Shown here piece after piece: positions 1 through 11,566 of a stretch of DNA of 64,000 nucleotides. The translations under genes and the position numbers were made by a program. Within the stretch, counting starts at the first letter, position 1, and every line of letters begins with the position of its first letter. The notes beneath the pieces were generated by a model. It made no database searches, was not told the origin of the DNA, and saw nothing but the letters and a program-made list of their open reading frames with translations. The DNA comes from Mangifera indica (lineage: Eukaryota > Streptophyta > Magnoliopsida > Sapindales > Anacardiaceae), in the NCBI RefSeq assembly GCF_011075055.1, contig NC_058151.1, positions 1,302,001 to 1,366,000 on the forward strand. The letters are read 5' to 3'.

Positions 1-223
1 AAAAATTAAAAAATTAAAAACACTTTTTAAATGAAAATATTAAACAATTTCAAGTCATCTGAAATTTATTTAGGTTAGATTAGGGTTGAAAAATTTTAAT
101 ATGATTTTATTTTAGATTGGGTTAGGATTGAAGATTTAACTCAAAATCTGAATTGACATGATATAAACATGAATTGATGACATAATCTATCTTGCCTAAG
201 CATAAGTAAGCATTTTGAAATAC

Positions 224-3200
224 CTTAAAAGCCCATCCAGGATAGAAGAAATCATCAGCATCATAAGACATATCAAGATTTCTCCTGCCGCCAACAATCT
301 CCATAAGAAGCATTCCATAGCTGTAAACATCAGCCTTTACTGTTACAGGCCGGTTGCTAACCCATTCTGGAGCCAAATAGCCTCTGGTTCCTCTGACCAT
401 GGTGACAACCTGTGAATGCTCTTTTCCCATTAACTTAGCCAGTCCAAAATCTGATACCTTGGGGCAGAAGTTCTCATCTAGCAAAATATTTTCCGGTTTG
501 ATGTCACAGTGAATTATCCGATTTCTGCACTGCTCGTGAAAATACGCAATCCCTTGTGCCGTGGCAACTGCTATATTGAACCGAGTAGGCCAATCAAGTA
601 GCCTGTCCCGGTAGTTGTATGAAGGAAAGATCCATTTGTCTAGAGATCCATTTTTCATGAACTCATACACTAGAAGACTGCGAAAGACAACTATTAAACA
701 AAATTCACCACTGATGGTATGTATGTGTGTGTATATATATATATATATATGTATGTATGTTAAAGTAGGGTTCTATCTAAAATGAGTTGATTCAGTCTTA
801 GAAGTCAGTTTAGTTTGATTCAAACTCATTTGATTTGAATTTGAGTTGAATTCAAATTAAAAGATTTGATTTGTTTTTTAAATCGAACTAAACTTGAGTT
901 AAAAGTTGTTCAACTTGATTCAGTTTGAATTTATAGCTTAAATCAATAATTTGAATTTGTGGCTCAATTTGGTTTGAATTAGCTTGAATTTGTGACTCGA
1001 TTCAACTCAAATTCATGGTTCGAATAGATGGTTTTGTATATTATTTAAATAAACAACATCATTTTATCAATAAATCATGAAGTCGAACCACAAATTTGAG
1101 TTACAAATGCGAAACATGAATTCAAACTAAACTGAACTATTTTTTATTCAAATCAAACTAAAATAATACTTAATTTTGATTTGATAAACTCAAACTAAAC
1201 TATTTTTTATTCAAACGGACTTGAGTAATAGGGTGTTTAGACTCAACCTAATTAGTATCCATCCCTATGCTACAGTAGTCATTTGTGGATTGGAAATGAT
1301 GGTGGTGCTTACCGGTGTGAGCCCTCAGAGCAGTAGCCGCATAGACGAACTAAGTTCAAGTGATGCATGGAGCCAATGGTGTTCACTTCAGTTATGAATT
1401 CCCTTTCTCCATGAGGCAAAACTCTGTCAAGTTTCTTTACTGCAACCAGAGTCCCATCTCCAAGGCTTCCCTTGTACACACTCCCAAATCCTCCTGTTCC
1501 AAGAAGCTGTGAAAAATTGCTGGTACGAATTTGTAAATCCCGGTAAGTAAAATTCATTGGAGCACCAGTTTCAATCAAAGAGTTTTCCATGGCTTTCTTC
1601 AAGGCTCTCTTTCTATGAACATTGTAATACAATAGCAAACAGAGGAGTGCAATAAGGGCAGTCATACTGAGAACAATAGGAATGATCAAAACCTTTTGGC
1701 GGGCACTCGCCTCTGAGGAATCCCCATGTCCTTCCCGCGCAGTCGAGCCGTTAGACCGAATTTTCACAAACAGAGTTGATCCAGGATCCTCAAATCCACC
1801 AAAATCCAGGCTCCTCAAAACCCAACAGTAAGGCTTCTCGTCGTCAAGGCCATAAAGAGAAGCAACACACTCACAATCAGAAAGACAAGTGTCGCCACAT
1901 TTAGATTCTGTTTCAATGTCACTGTAATTTGCTATCACTGAATAATCAGAGAAATAGTAGTTAGTTTGGGACACTGCTGCAGTTATATACTGGGAAGTTC
2001 GATTTTCTCTCCTGGAATCACATTTAGCGATTGATGAAGAAGACTCTGAGCACTGGCCATTGCTTCCTCCTGCAGAAGTGCCAGGCAAGCATGTACAAGA
2101 AGCATTAGTCTTGCTGCTGTCCAATTTACATACGCCATTTCCACAGATTCCAGCAATATCACAGGGGTTTGAAACTGCAGCCCATTCTGGAACCCATTGG
2201 CGTGAGCCATTTACATCGTTGTCCCATCTATACAACCGTATATTCCCATTAGTCTCAAGTATCAGTCTCCGAAGAATGGACAAACGAGTGGATCCATTTG
2301 TAGCCGATGACAGCCCACTAGTATCTCCATCATTCTTGTACACATAGATAGCTCCACTTGATGACTCACCGTACACTATTCCAAAGCTTCCAGCTTCATC
2401 TAATACTGCAACGACCTCCCCGGAAATGTTCGAAATCTCGGGGGAAGACCAGTAGGATATATTTGCATAAGCTTCAGGTGAAGCATCATATGATTCAGGC
2501 AAATTATAAGTCAATGCAAGGCTCAATGAGGTGGGCTGTTGCAGCATTTTGAGTGAGTAGTAGCCTCCGTAGGAAGGTGACTTGGGCGAGGTTAGTTCAA
2601 GAGAAGCAGACAAGGGCTGGTTTGGAAGTAATGTATCAGAAGGGTGCAAAAAACTTTGCCAAGCAGGGATGTTGTTTGTGGTGTAAAGGATGAAATTGCC
2701 GGATTCTGACATGACTGCATATTCAACCCCAGCGCCTGAGGTGTTTGACGTCCATACGGTGGCTTCGCCGTCTAGAAGAACAAGGTTTCCGGTGGTATCC
2801 AGCTCCAAGATCGCATCTTTGGTGACAGAAGAGTTTCTAATAGATGATCATTCAGAGAAAATCAAAGCGTTGGCTTAAAGTGATCATCATATTTGACCTG
2901 CAAGAGCTTTTGTAAAGCCTAGAGATGCAGAAATGTTCATGCACTCACTCTCAGCTAGACCTGGCAAACCATATAAAAAGGGGTATGAGTCTTAGATTTT
3001 TAAACCCGTGTTTAATGATAAAATTCTTCAAATTGATAAAAAATATTTTTATAATTTAAAGTAGATTTTCGTTTCATAGTGGAATACTTATGCACTCAGA
3101 AAGAATAATGCTAAAATTATGAAAAGAAAATATTATATTGAAAAAACAAAAGAAAAACATGGAAGAATTAATATGAGTAGGTAAGCCGCAGATTGACCCA

Positions 3201-3639
3201 TACAAATTGTAGAAATCATTACTTATATAAAGTGACCTATCTTTCTATCCATACCCATTTACTCATATGCGGTTTTACACGGTTTGCCAGGTCTAGTCTC
3301 AGCTAATTGCAGATGAATTGGCTACTATCGTGCTGAGCCAACACTCAAATAATCAGTAAAATGAACAAGAATAGAAAAGGATCACCTGTTAGCTGACCAA
3401 ACTACTGTTCTATCTCCAGGAAGCTCAGCGAACCAGATTGCCAATTGAAAGCTTTCACGCTTGTTGGGTACCGGGGTGAAGCCGAAAGCAAAGGTTCTGT
3501 TTTCAGAAACCCAAGTTTGGTCCTCACTAGCCAGCAGTCTCGAGCCCAAGCCTATTTGGCTAGCCAAGGAGCAACTAAACCCAGTTGTCATGACCAAAAG
3601 AACTAGGAGTGACCATGAACAACTCAAAGAAACAGCCAT
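224..3639 (-). CDS. G-type lectin S-receptor-like Ser/Thr kinase, 5' three exons (partial)
   Basis: Plasma-membrane receptor kinase with an extracellular bulb-type lectin region. Exons on the minus strand are 3386-3639, 1313-2836 and 224-677. All junctions are GT-AG and the phases agree, giving 744 residues before the left edge; the donor after GWAFK at 224 shows that a last exon lies outside. Visible parts: signal peptide about 1-26, lectin domain about 27-150, a Cys-rich EGF/PAN-like stretch ending near residue 425, one membrane helix about 467-489, and the kinase from about 525. The kinase has the glycine loop LGTGGFGSVYKG (530-541), VAVKK with Lys552, HCDIKPEN with Asp651, and DFG at 669-671. 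The residue before the catalytic Asp is Cys, so this is a non-RD kinase. The closest protein I recall is At5g24080. The frame is open and looks functional. The ATG at 3639 is the only one that gives a signal peptide in frame. Confidence 0.93.
678..1312 (-). repeat. Receptor-kinase intron 2, filled with AT-rich interspersed repeat
   Basis: The intron runs from the donor CACCG/GTAAGC at 1312 to the acceptor CGCAG at 678. Positions 720-760 hold a short (TG)n(TA)n microsatellite. Positions 770-1260 are a degenerate run of TTGAATTCAAACTAAA-like words and end in GACTCAACCTAATTAG. Similar text recurs at about 4250-4560, 21610-21830, 22145-22442 and 51660-51840. This suggests a dispersed MITE-like family, though I could not fix its termini here. 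Confidence 0.5.
2955..3296. mobile_element. hAT-like MITE inside receptor-kinase intron 1
   Basis: The left end CTAGACCTGGCAAACC is repeated exactly as its reverse complement at the right end, so the terminal inverted repeat is at least 16 bp, with looser similarity further in. The 342-bp element is flanked by the direct repeat TCTCAG (2949-2954 and 3297-3302). It has no coding capacity. Terminal inverted repeat, size and short target duplication fit a non-autonomous hAT element; the 6-bp flank is shorter than the usual 8 bp. It lies wholly within intron 1 (2837-3385) and should be spliced out. Confidence 0.7.
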
Positions 3640-4000
3640 GAAGAGCTAGCTATGGTGAAGCAAAGCAAAGCAAAGCATGAAGTAAAACTGAAACGACTTA
3701 CTTAAATTTGCAAGGGCATGTTCTTATAGAAAGTGAAACAAAGTGAGCAAGCGTCTGTAGATGGAAGAAGATACCACGTCTGCAGTGGTAGGTGAGCTAA
3801 ATTTTGAAAAAAGTTTGCATCGATATAGTCGGCTGAGAAAAGAAGAAGAAGAAGAACTGGGAATTAAGACACGTGTTTGTCGGTTTATGGTGTTGAACCA
3901 TCTAGCATGAAATTTTTTTCAGATTTTCACATTGTGTTCTTTTACATATCAGGAGTCTGGAAGGAAGATGGTAACTGTTGACCAATTGAGATGTGAGCCG
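3640..4000 (-). promoter_or_regulatory. Upstream region of the receptor-kinase gene
   Basis: On the minus strand a TATA-like CTATAAGAAC lies at about 3723-3732, some 90 bp before the start codon. A palindromic ACACGTGT containing a G-box is at 3869-3876, and a W-box core TTGACC at about 3977. G-boxes bind bZIP/bHLH factors and W-boxes bind WRKY factors. That these sites control this gene is inference from position only. Confidence 0.4.
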
Positions 4001-6610
4001 CAGGACATGAATTTCAATTATTAGACTTCCATTCTCTGACTTTTGTAGTAATGCAAATTAATGAGCATTAGTTTATATGTCAAGAATTGGACGAGGCTGG
4101 CTTTATATCTATATAAATAAGAAGGTTGTGTAACCAAGCTTTATAGGATTTGTATGATTACATGCAAAACTTTATAATTTCTAACATAATACGATTATAT
4201 TACTTTACATATAAAATGAGGGATATTATTGTTGGGCATTGTCCTACTCGTATCTAGGGGTAGATTAGGGCTACTCGAAATCAGATTGTTGTTTGACTCG
4301 AAAACAAATTGAAACTGAGATAAATAACAATTCTTCTTCTTTTCGAATGATTTTATTCTTTTTTTAGACAATTTTTCTTCTTCTCTAATGATTTTTTTAG
4401 ATTTAAACATTCATTTTCTTTTGGTAAGTTTTTTTTTTTCTTTGACAATTCAAATGAATTAAATTCGATCTTGAACTAACTATTCTGAATTCAAGCTAAG
4501 CTCAAACTAACCTTTATTCAGGTCCAATTCGACTCATATTTATACATACTCGTATTATATTACATCACAACACTTTGGCAATGTCATTGTTTCACTTCTT
4601 CCTCCTTTTGAGCAAGCCTTTTGCAGTAGTTGGCTTTAGGGAAACTCCCAAACTCTGTTACCGTTTTCTCTCTATTTTGTCCGTCTTTAGATTGATCAAA
4701 ACTATGGGTACCAATCTTTTTGTCTTATGTTAAGATTTCAAGTGGAAGATATGAGACATATATTTGAATGAACTCAGTTGATTTGTCTCTAACATTGAGG
4801 TTCCTTGATCAGAGCATCCAAGTGGCCATTTTAGTGAGCACGGGATCAAATTGATTAATTATGTGATTTACTTATATAGGAAATAATGACAAGTTGTTTT
4901 GCAAAATTTTAGAGTTCAGTTTTTGTTTATTATTAGGTTATCGATGGGCTGTTTAGCTCAGGGCCTTGGATGGTACCATGGACAGCAAAGACCAGTCTTC
5001 AGGTGAAGCATTTATTTTAGTCACTTGCATAAAAAGAGATGTTAACTGATTAAATTCATCTAGTAGTTATTTTTGGAATTGCTTGCAAAATATTAAATAC
5101 CACTCCACTTTATGAGTGCTGATACATTCTGGATTCTTACCATGAGCATTTAGTCTCTACTTGGTATGAAACTGTAATCCAAACAGCAACTTTAGTCTAT
5201 TAGCAGTAGAGGAATCTGCAAAAACAATTTCATCTATTTTCTGATGTGCAGTTCTTGATTCAACTTTAATTATACTTGATTAGATATCTAGATAATCAGC
5301 TGACATACCAAAATTTTTGTTGTTGAGGGAATAAAAGGTGAACTTATATAAAAAAAAAAAGGGTTACAAATTAGTAAACAATTAGATATTTTTGTAAGCA
5401 CGGAATAAAAAATGTAACAAAATATAGACATTATAGTTTATTATAATTCTGTCAAATTTCATAAATTATTCACACTAGATTGTAAAACACGGTAATTAAT
5501 AAGTTTGAGAGATTATAAGAACCTGTTTAAGTCATATTAGTGATGCAAAGAAGACTGATTTTCAATCTTAGAACTGTCTTCCTCCCCTGGAATCCAAAAC
5601 GCATTTGTAGCGAATGAATGAGATGTCAATTAAAGTTACGTGTTAATATTCTTTGGGGAAGGGACCTTGTCTATTCCCTTTTAGGTCAATTAGACTCTTC
5701 TATCAAAAGCCTAATAACCTTATATCAATCGACACTTGCAACTCAAAATTAATAATTATGTATTGACCCATTTCTAAATGATCACATCAGACCTATAAAA
5801 TAAAATCTTTCTGAACTATACATTTGCCGGTTTATTAAATGATAACAATATTTAATCAATGAACACCCACATTATTCCAACAACTTTCACCTTTCCTAGG
5901 GGACAAATTTTACTAACAAAACACTTACAAGATGTTGGGTTGGTATTGCAGTCACATTACAAACATGGATTTTGTGTTAAATTTTAAAATGCAGTCAGGG
6001 GATAGCTTATAATAAATTTATTAGTTTTAAGTGTCTGAGGCTGACATGACAATTGAAATTCTCTGTTTTTCTTTAAGAAAAAAATATCTTAAAAGTTAGA
6101 GCATTAAGGGGAATCGCAGCACAACAAAGGGGAAACACCTAGAGCAAGATGCTGTAGCTATTAATTTCTAAAATTAGGATTGGTTGTAGTGGAAGATAGG
6201 ATAATTAAATAATTTTAATTGAATATTGCAGAAATAAATGGTATCAAAAAGTTTCTAAATCGCAGCCACTGTAATTGTGTTACATGGCACTATCGCTTTT
6301 TCTTTTCTCCTTTTCTTCTTCTTCTTCTTCTCTTCTCCCTCAGTTTTATTTCTTTTTTGTTGAATGAATTTTCATGAGAATTAATCTAAAGGGAACTAAT
6401 AGCTGTGTTTTAGGGTGTGGTTCTTCTTTGCTATGGTAATTCTGTCATGTCTTCATGCTTCATGTTATAATTTAGACAGTACACCTGACAAAATCCTGAC
6501 ATTAGTGTTAAAATGAACTTTAACAGGTTTAACCATGTTATAGAACATTGAAGTTAAATTTGTTAGAACAGTAGGCCAAAAAAATAGCAAATTGAGATTT
6601 TGTGGTGTCA
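4001..6610. other. Intergenic stretch without a recognisable gene
   Basis: Stop codons are dense in all frames. About 4250-4560 belongs to the AT-rich TTGAATT-type interspersed repeat. 5340-5420 and 5740-5880 are low complexity, and 6296-6350 is a CTT-rich pyrimidine tract. Upstream exons of the CAAX-protease pseudogene that follows might be hidden in 4560-6590, but I could not recognise any. Confidence 0.5.
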
Positions 6611-7267
6611 CAGGTTGTGCTCCTCCGGATTGCTTCATCCTGGTTAGTAGAATCTTGGGTGATTCTGCTCATTGCTCACACTGCAGGGTTTGGAAAGAAG
6701 TCCCTGACATATATAGGGAAGCCTTTTACAGCCTCTTGACTGATATGACTGAAGCTTTCATGGGAATTGCAATCCTTTGCCATTGTCTCTCAAGTTTCAT
6801 CCCCTTCCAGCTGATTGGTTCGAATCTAGCCTTAATGGAAAGTGGCAGTTTGATGTTTGCTCTGGGCTGCCTTACGTTTCCATTGGTCAACCAACTCTCA
6901 CAGGTCATCCTGAATATTTTATCTGTTCTTCCCTCTGCACTGGTTACTGTCTCAAAGTGTTGAGCAATCAAATGTTGCATCAGATCCAGTGGCAGTGGCA
7001 CTCTATGAGGTGCTTGTTTCAGTTGGTGCTCCCATGTGGGAGGAGATTATATTCCGTGGGTTCCTTCTCCCACCATTGACGTAGTACAGGCCTGTCTGGT
7101 GCTCAATTTTGCTGAGTTCAGTGGCTTTTTCCTTGACACATTTTAATATGCAGAGAATGCTACCACTTGTGTTCGTTAGGGTAGTCATGGTGCTGTCTTT
7201 ACACAATCAAAAAAACTTGTTGGCATCAAGGTGGAATATCTTCCTATTCTTGAAGCTTATGAAATAA
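6611..7267 (+). pseudogene. CAAX amino-terminal protease (ABI family) pseudogene
   Basis: Read across frames, the sequence gives a plant ABI/CAAX-type membrane protease. It starts with VVLLRIASSWLVESW after a possible acceptor (GTGTCACAG), continues through DWFESSLNGKWQFDV and FPLVNQLSQ, and reaches the family signature WEEIIFRGFLLPPLT, followed by SSVAFSLTHFNMQRMLPL and a final LMK and stop. The EE..FR metal/catalytic motif is still readable. The gene is broken by at least four frame changes (about 6725, 6795, 6865 and 6950) and an in-frame TAG at 7082-7084 where the family is expected to have Arg. Six or so codons are also missing before the end. Living relatives, such as At1g14270 as I remember it, are organelle-type membrane proteases. 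No intact copy is present in the window. Confidence 0.8.
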
Positions 7268-7514
7268 TTTTCTTGCTCTATTGTTATTTTTCATCAACTA
7301 TCAGTTACCATTGGCTTTCCATTACTCAAAAATGGAGGTGGTCTTGAGGGAAGACAGAAGTAATTCTCCTTTCCTTTTTATTGAACTGACGGCACTGTAC
7401 CTCTATGATATCATCTGGTGAAAATCTAACTGTTGAAGAACAGTTTAAAGTTTATATCTAATCATATATATATTTTATTCAGTTGTAAAAATAATAAAGA
7501 TTTATTGCATAGAT

Positions 7515-7805
7515 GATTAAAGATGTCAAAGGGGTCTAACCATGAGCCCTGTATAATTTGACACGACCCGTACTAAGAAAATGGGCAATGTCAAGTCCGA
7601 GGGCTTAAAATTTGCTTGCAGGTGATATGACCCACTAAAAAATATTAAAAAATTAAAAAAAATTAAAATTTTATAATTTAGTAGGTTAATTTGCAAAAAC
7701 ATGTATTTGGGCCTGCTAAGGGCCCATGGGAGCACAGTCCTAGGGCTCAAGGATGCGCCCCAAGCCTTGAGTTTTTGCCGACCCAGCCGATCCACCACCA
7801 TTTCT
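7515..7805. repeat. GC-richer interspersed repeat, probable MITE remnant
   Basis: Short blocks such as GGGTCTAACCATGAGCCC, GGGCCCATGGGAGC and GCCGACCCAGCCG stand out against the AT-rich surroundings. They resemble GGCCC-rich non-autonomous DNA elements common in plants. No long open frame follows a protein family. The ends and target duplication could not be fixed. Confidence 0.35.
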
Positions 7806-8139
7806 AAAGACAGCAGGTTCTTTTTAGAACCATTAGTTCTCTTTGCCTCTTTGCATTTTTACCCTTGCTGATGGAGGCTGTCTAGAGGAAGAGATTTGCA
7901 ACTATTAATTTTAGAAGGCAGCTTTAAGCTTATTGATCAGTCTTATAATTCTTGGTCATGGCCAAATACTCTACTACATATAGGAACATTTGTACTGCAC
8001 AAAATTTTATCTTACCAGGAGCTGGAATTCTTTCTTCATCCATGCTAAAAGTTGTGTGTAATTCAGTTGCATTAAGTTATCCTATTGTTGAATCGAACAA
8101 ATTCTTTTATTTCATCATAATTATAAATAATCTAAACTT

Positions 8140-9255
8140 TGAAGTAATCAAGGATTTTATTATTGTAGGTTTGTGCACAAAACTTTATAAAATAAATAGG
8201 TTACGTTAGATTTTAAATTAGAAAATTAAACGATAAAACTATGTGTAATGCAAAGAAACTAATCTCTGATTTTACAAAGAGAATATGAGATAATCAATAT
8301 TTCAATACTAATCAATGGTGGAAAAATAATCATGATATGATAGGAAATATAGTAACATTCTAAGCTATGTCTTTCATATTTTCCACACACTCCCTCAAAC
8401 TAGGTTGTAGATGTTAATCATGCATAACTTGGATTTAAGATCTTCAAAGTTTATTTTAGATAAAGCTTTGGAGAGATATCAACAGTTTGAAAAGAAAAAT
8501 GCATGTTAATCAAAGAAATAATTTCTTCCTCTGTTTTTTCTTTGATGACATGATGATTTATCCCTACATGTTTTGTTCTATCATCACGTACAAGACTCTT
8601 TACAATACTTATTGATGTTTGATTATCATAGTACATCTTTATTGATTCAATTGTAAGAACTTTTAGTTCGTCAAAGACATTTTGGAGTCACATTCCTTCT
8701 CAAATCTCTTGAGTCATTGCTATGGATTTTGCCTATGAATTGTTCCTACTAATAACAAATTGTTTCTTTCTCCTCCACTTAACAAAGTTTCCCCATACAT
8801 AGGTGTAATATTATGTAGTAGATCTTCAATATGTGACAAAACTAACCTAAATTAGTTTTCGATAAGATTTTAGCAATTCCTAAAATTAAAAATGTTTTTC
8901 CGATAACTCAAACAAATTGTTGATTGTTTTTGATGTTGTTTAAGATGCATCAATGTTTTTTAACTTATGAGGTGATTTTCCGGTGATTGTTCAGGCAAGA
9001 TCATTGTCCAGACAATTGTTGTAATACCATCTAGACTCTCTAAGTAATCAAAGATTTTATTATGGGTTTTTTTTTTTTTTTATAACAAAACTTCATTGAA
9101 TAAATAGGATACATTAGACTCCAGACTAATAATTTAAATCCTAATATAAGGAAACTCATCCCTAATTTTATAAGGAGAATATCAAACAATCATTATTAAT
9201 AACTTATGAAACTATAATAATGATAAGAAAAGAAATATAGCAACATCTTTCCACA
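8140..9255 (-). mobile_element. Internally deleted Ty1/copia element with both LTRs
   Basis: Two related stretches of about 215-250 bp lie at 8140-8390 and 9041-9255. On the minus strand each begins TGTG(TG)GAAA and ends ATTACTT(C)A, as LTRs do. Between them, on the minus strand, 8451-8640 encodes the end of a copia RNase H: YYDNQTSISI, DRTKHVGINHHVIKEK and an ADI..K.L-like tail, followed by a degraded C-terminal region and a purine-rich tract next to the left LTR. A primer-binding-site-like TGGTATTACAAC follows the 5' LTR near 9030. Most of gag, integrase and reverse transcriptase is missing and the frames are broken, so it is dead. Clear target duplications were not found. Confidence 0.7.
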
Positions 9256-9390
9256 TTTTTGTGGATCAAAAAAACATTCCATTTGGAGCTTACAACTTTA
9301 AGCATGGGTGGATTCCCTGGCAATTGCTTTTATGCTGTGATGAGGGGGGACCAATTGTTCACAAGTCACAATCATTCTTTGGCTTCTGTC

Positions 9391-10382
9391 CATGAAACTT
9401 TGGTCAATGTCAATTTCTTTCTCCAACAGCTTTGGGGACCCTTGTCTGCTATATTTGTCTTTGTAGATTGTTTGCAAATAATAATTAGTACTATTTCTCA
9501 TCATAAGGACATTGCTTTCTCTAGCATTTAAGTTTTATGCAGATTTCAACTCAACACCACTCAAACTGTTAGTGGCTGCAAAAGCCTGGAATTTCCTTAC
9601 CAGGAGAACTAATTGATATTTTTGCCTTTCTCTCTGACTCTGAGATTTCAAATGCATCAGTTTTAACCAAATCAAGGACAGGATTTTAGCTGCTTGTGTA
9701 TCCAAATATTTTACCATTCTGTGCCCAGCCACGGAATTTATTTCCAGTGTCTTGTTGTGCATTTATCCTGATGTTGCAATGAATGAGAGGGGCCGGGAGA
9801 ATCTTTGTCTGATTACAGTTTTGCCCAGAATTGGAAACTGAAATTGCATTATGACTTTATTTTTTATTATGACTCTACTCTTTCCACACAAGAAGATGTA
9901 TCCCTTGCTATCTCTTGATGAAAATTCTTTTTTTATCAAAATTACTTGTGGGTTATCACTTATCAGTGTTAGGAAATTGGATCTAATAACTTTCTAGCTT
10001 TAATTTCTGGAAATTTTAAGGTTTTCAGCCCTCGAGGTAGCTTGAGTGGTGAGAGTACCCAAGAAATAAAAAATGCATGAATTCAAAATTCGCTAGAAGC
10101 ATATTAAGATCATAATCTTAATTTACCTACTGTAATAATTATAGGGTTGATCTTGGTCACAGAACTCAGGGTTTTCACCAATTTTGTGTGATAAGATTAG
10201 ATCCAACTAAATCGAAAAGATAACTTTCGACTAGATATAAAAGGGATAATCTACTTTAAATAAAAGTTATTCATTACAAAAAAAAGATAAAAAGATTTTC
10301 AAGGGTGATTAAATGTTTATTTTCTATCCTAAATGCATTTTAATTCTGCTATAAATCATTTTTTCCCTGTTTTATAATGATG
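9391..10382. repeat. 1-kb segment duplicated at 33465-34431
   Basis: Nearly the whole segment recurs about 24 kb to the right at roughly 95 percent identity by eye, with a further partial copy at 34437-34502. It contains an acceptor-like CTCCAACAG followed by a short open stretch (LWGPLSAIFVFVDCLQ) that I cannot assign. At 10034-10190 there is a possible tRNA-derived SINE: a box A-like TAGCTTGAGTGG and a box B-like GAATTCAAAATTC. No gene is evident. Confidence 0.6.
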
Positions 10383-11481
10383 GTTTGATGTAACTCTTGC
10401 AGCAGTTCAAGGTCATCTTAAGTATGTTCTCTCTGGTTTGGACTGTGGTTAAAATCGACTATTCAGAATCTTAAGAGCCTGTTCATATTTGATCAAATTC
10501 ATATGTTCTTTAATTGTATGTAGAGCATATGAGCTGTATTTTACACTGTTCTTTATTATGATAAAGTAACTCATCCTCTAGGCTGAGGCTTTAGGTTAGT
10601 GGTTAGAATGTAAGCATCAGAATGGTGAAGTCACCCTTTCAAACCAGTAATGCCCACCCAAAAAATTGATCAATAGAGTAATAAAAATTATAAAGGATAA
10701 TGACAAAACAAAAGCAAGTGAAAGTGATACCATCATTTTCATCTACAATTTAACTAATTTTTATGCATTTTTTATGCAAAATGTTCTACAGCATAAAGAA
10801 CTTTAGTTCCTAAGATAAATGTGAACTCTTGGCAGTCTCTCTTTGTTCTTGATCCAGGAGGAACTTCAATGATCAATGAAGTTTGTGCATGAACCTGCTT
10901 ACCTAAACCCCTTCTTAGCTTATCTATTTCTTCACATATTATAGAATCTACAGGTGACAAGAAACAAAGGACTTCAATCAGATTATTCTCTTTGTTTCAA
11001 GAGGCTGCTTTTCATAGAATAATGGAATATGCATGTACCTGTTTCTTCTTTCTTATAATTCCTGCTAATTAAGAATGTCACCGTGAAGCTTGAGTGGCAA
11101 AGAAGAGAGATTACAATAATGAGAGTAAGAGTTTAAATCTCTTCCAACGATACTTCAAAATTAAACTTTTTATTTATTTAATGTAGTAATTGTGGGATTG
11201 GTCATTGGATCTAAGGTTTCACTTGTTTGATATAGTCGATTCAACCCTGAAGAAATGGTTTGGTTCAAGTAAGGTTTTCTTACTATCAATAAAAAGAAGG
11301 GTTTTGGGAAGTTTAAAGAAAAAGTAGGGTAGATTTGTGATGCAACAATACATTTTTGTGGGTGCTTGTGGGGGCTAACATATTTGTTTCTTTTCTTCTT
11401 TTCCCTTTTCAATTATTAAAATTCATTGTCTCGTGCCAGATAATAACCACGTACACAACTGTTAGACAGATGATATCAAGG
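10383..11481. other. Intergenic; one unassigned minus-strand open stretch and a possible SINE
   Basis: On the minus strand 10772-10960 is open and ends with a stop; it includes CEEIDKLRRGLGKQVHAQTS and EVPPGSRTKRDCQEF. The composition looks coding, but I do not recognise a family and found no flanking exons, so it may be a gene fragment. At 11088-11245 the box A-like AGCTTGAGTGG and box B-like GAGTTTAAATCTC repeat the pattern seen near 10034 and could be a second tRNA-derived SINE. The rest is low-complexity intergenic DNA. Confidence 0.3.
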
Positions 11482-11491
11482 TATATAAATA
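11482..11491 (+). promoter_or_regulatory. TATA box of the MAKR6-like gene
   Basis: TATATAAATA lies about 76 bp upstream of the chosen start codon at 11567, leaving a short leader of roughly 45-50 nt. An upstream in-frame ATG at 11501 would add 22 hydrophobic residues, but it falls at or before the expected transcription start. That supports the downstream start. Confidence 0.6.
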
Positions 11492-11566
11492 TGGTAGAGA
11501 TTGTTCCAGTTTGTTATCTTTTTCATTTTCTTCTTCATTTCTCAGCATATCTTTGTAGTAGTAGCC

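Noticed and set aside
9259..9531. 90-codon plus-strand frame at the edge of the duplicated 1-kb segment
   Set aside because: No recognised family, low-quality composition, and the duplicated copy does not preserve the upstream part.
11501..11566. Upstream in-frame start for the MAKR6-like protein
   Set aside because: Would add 22 Phe-rich residues not expected in this family and lies at the predicted transcription start.
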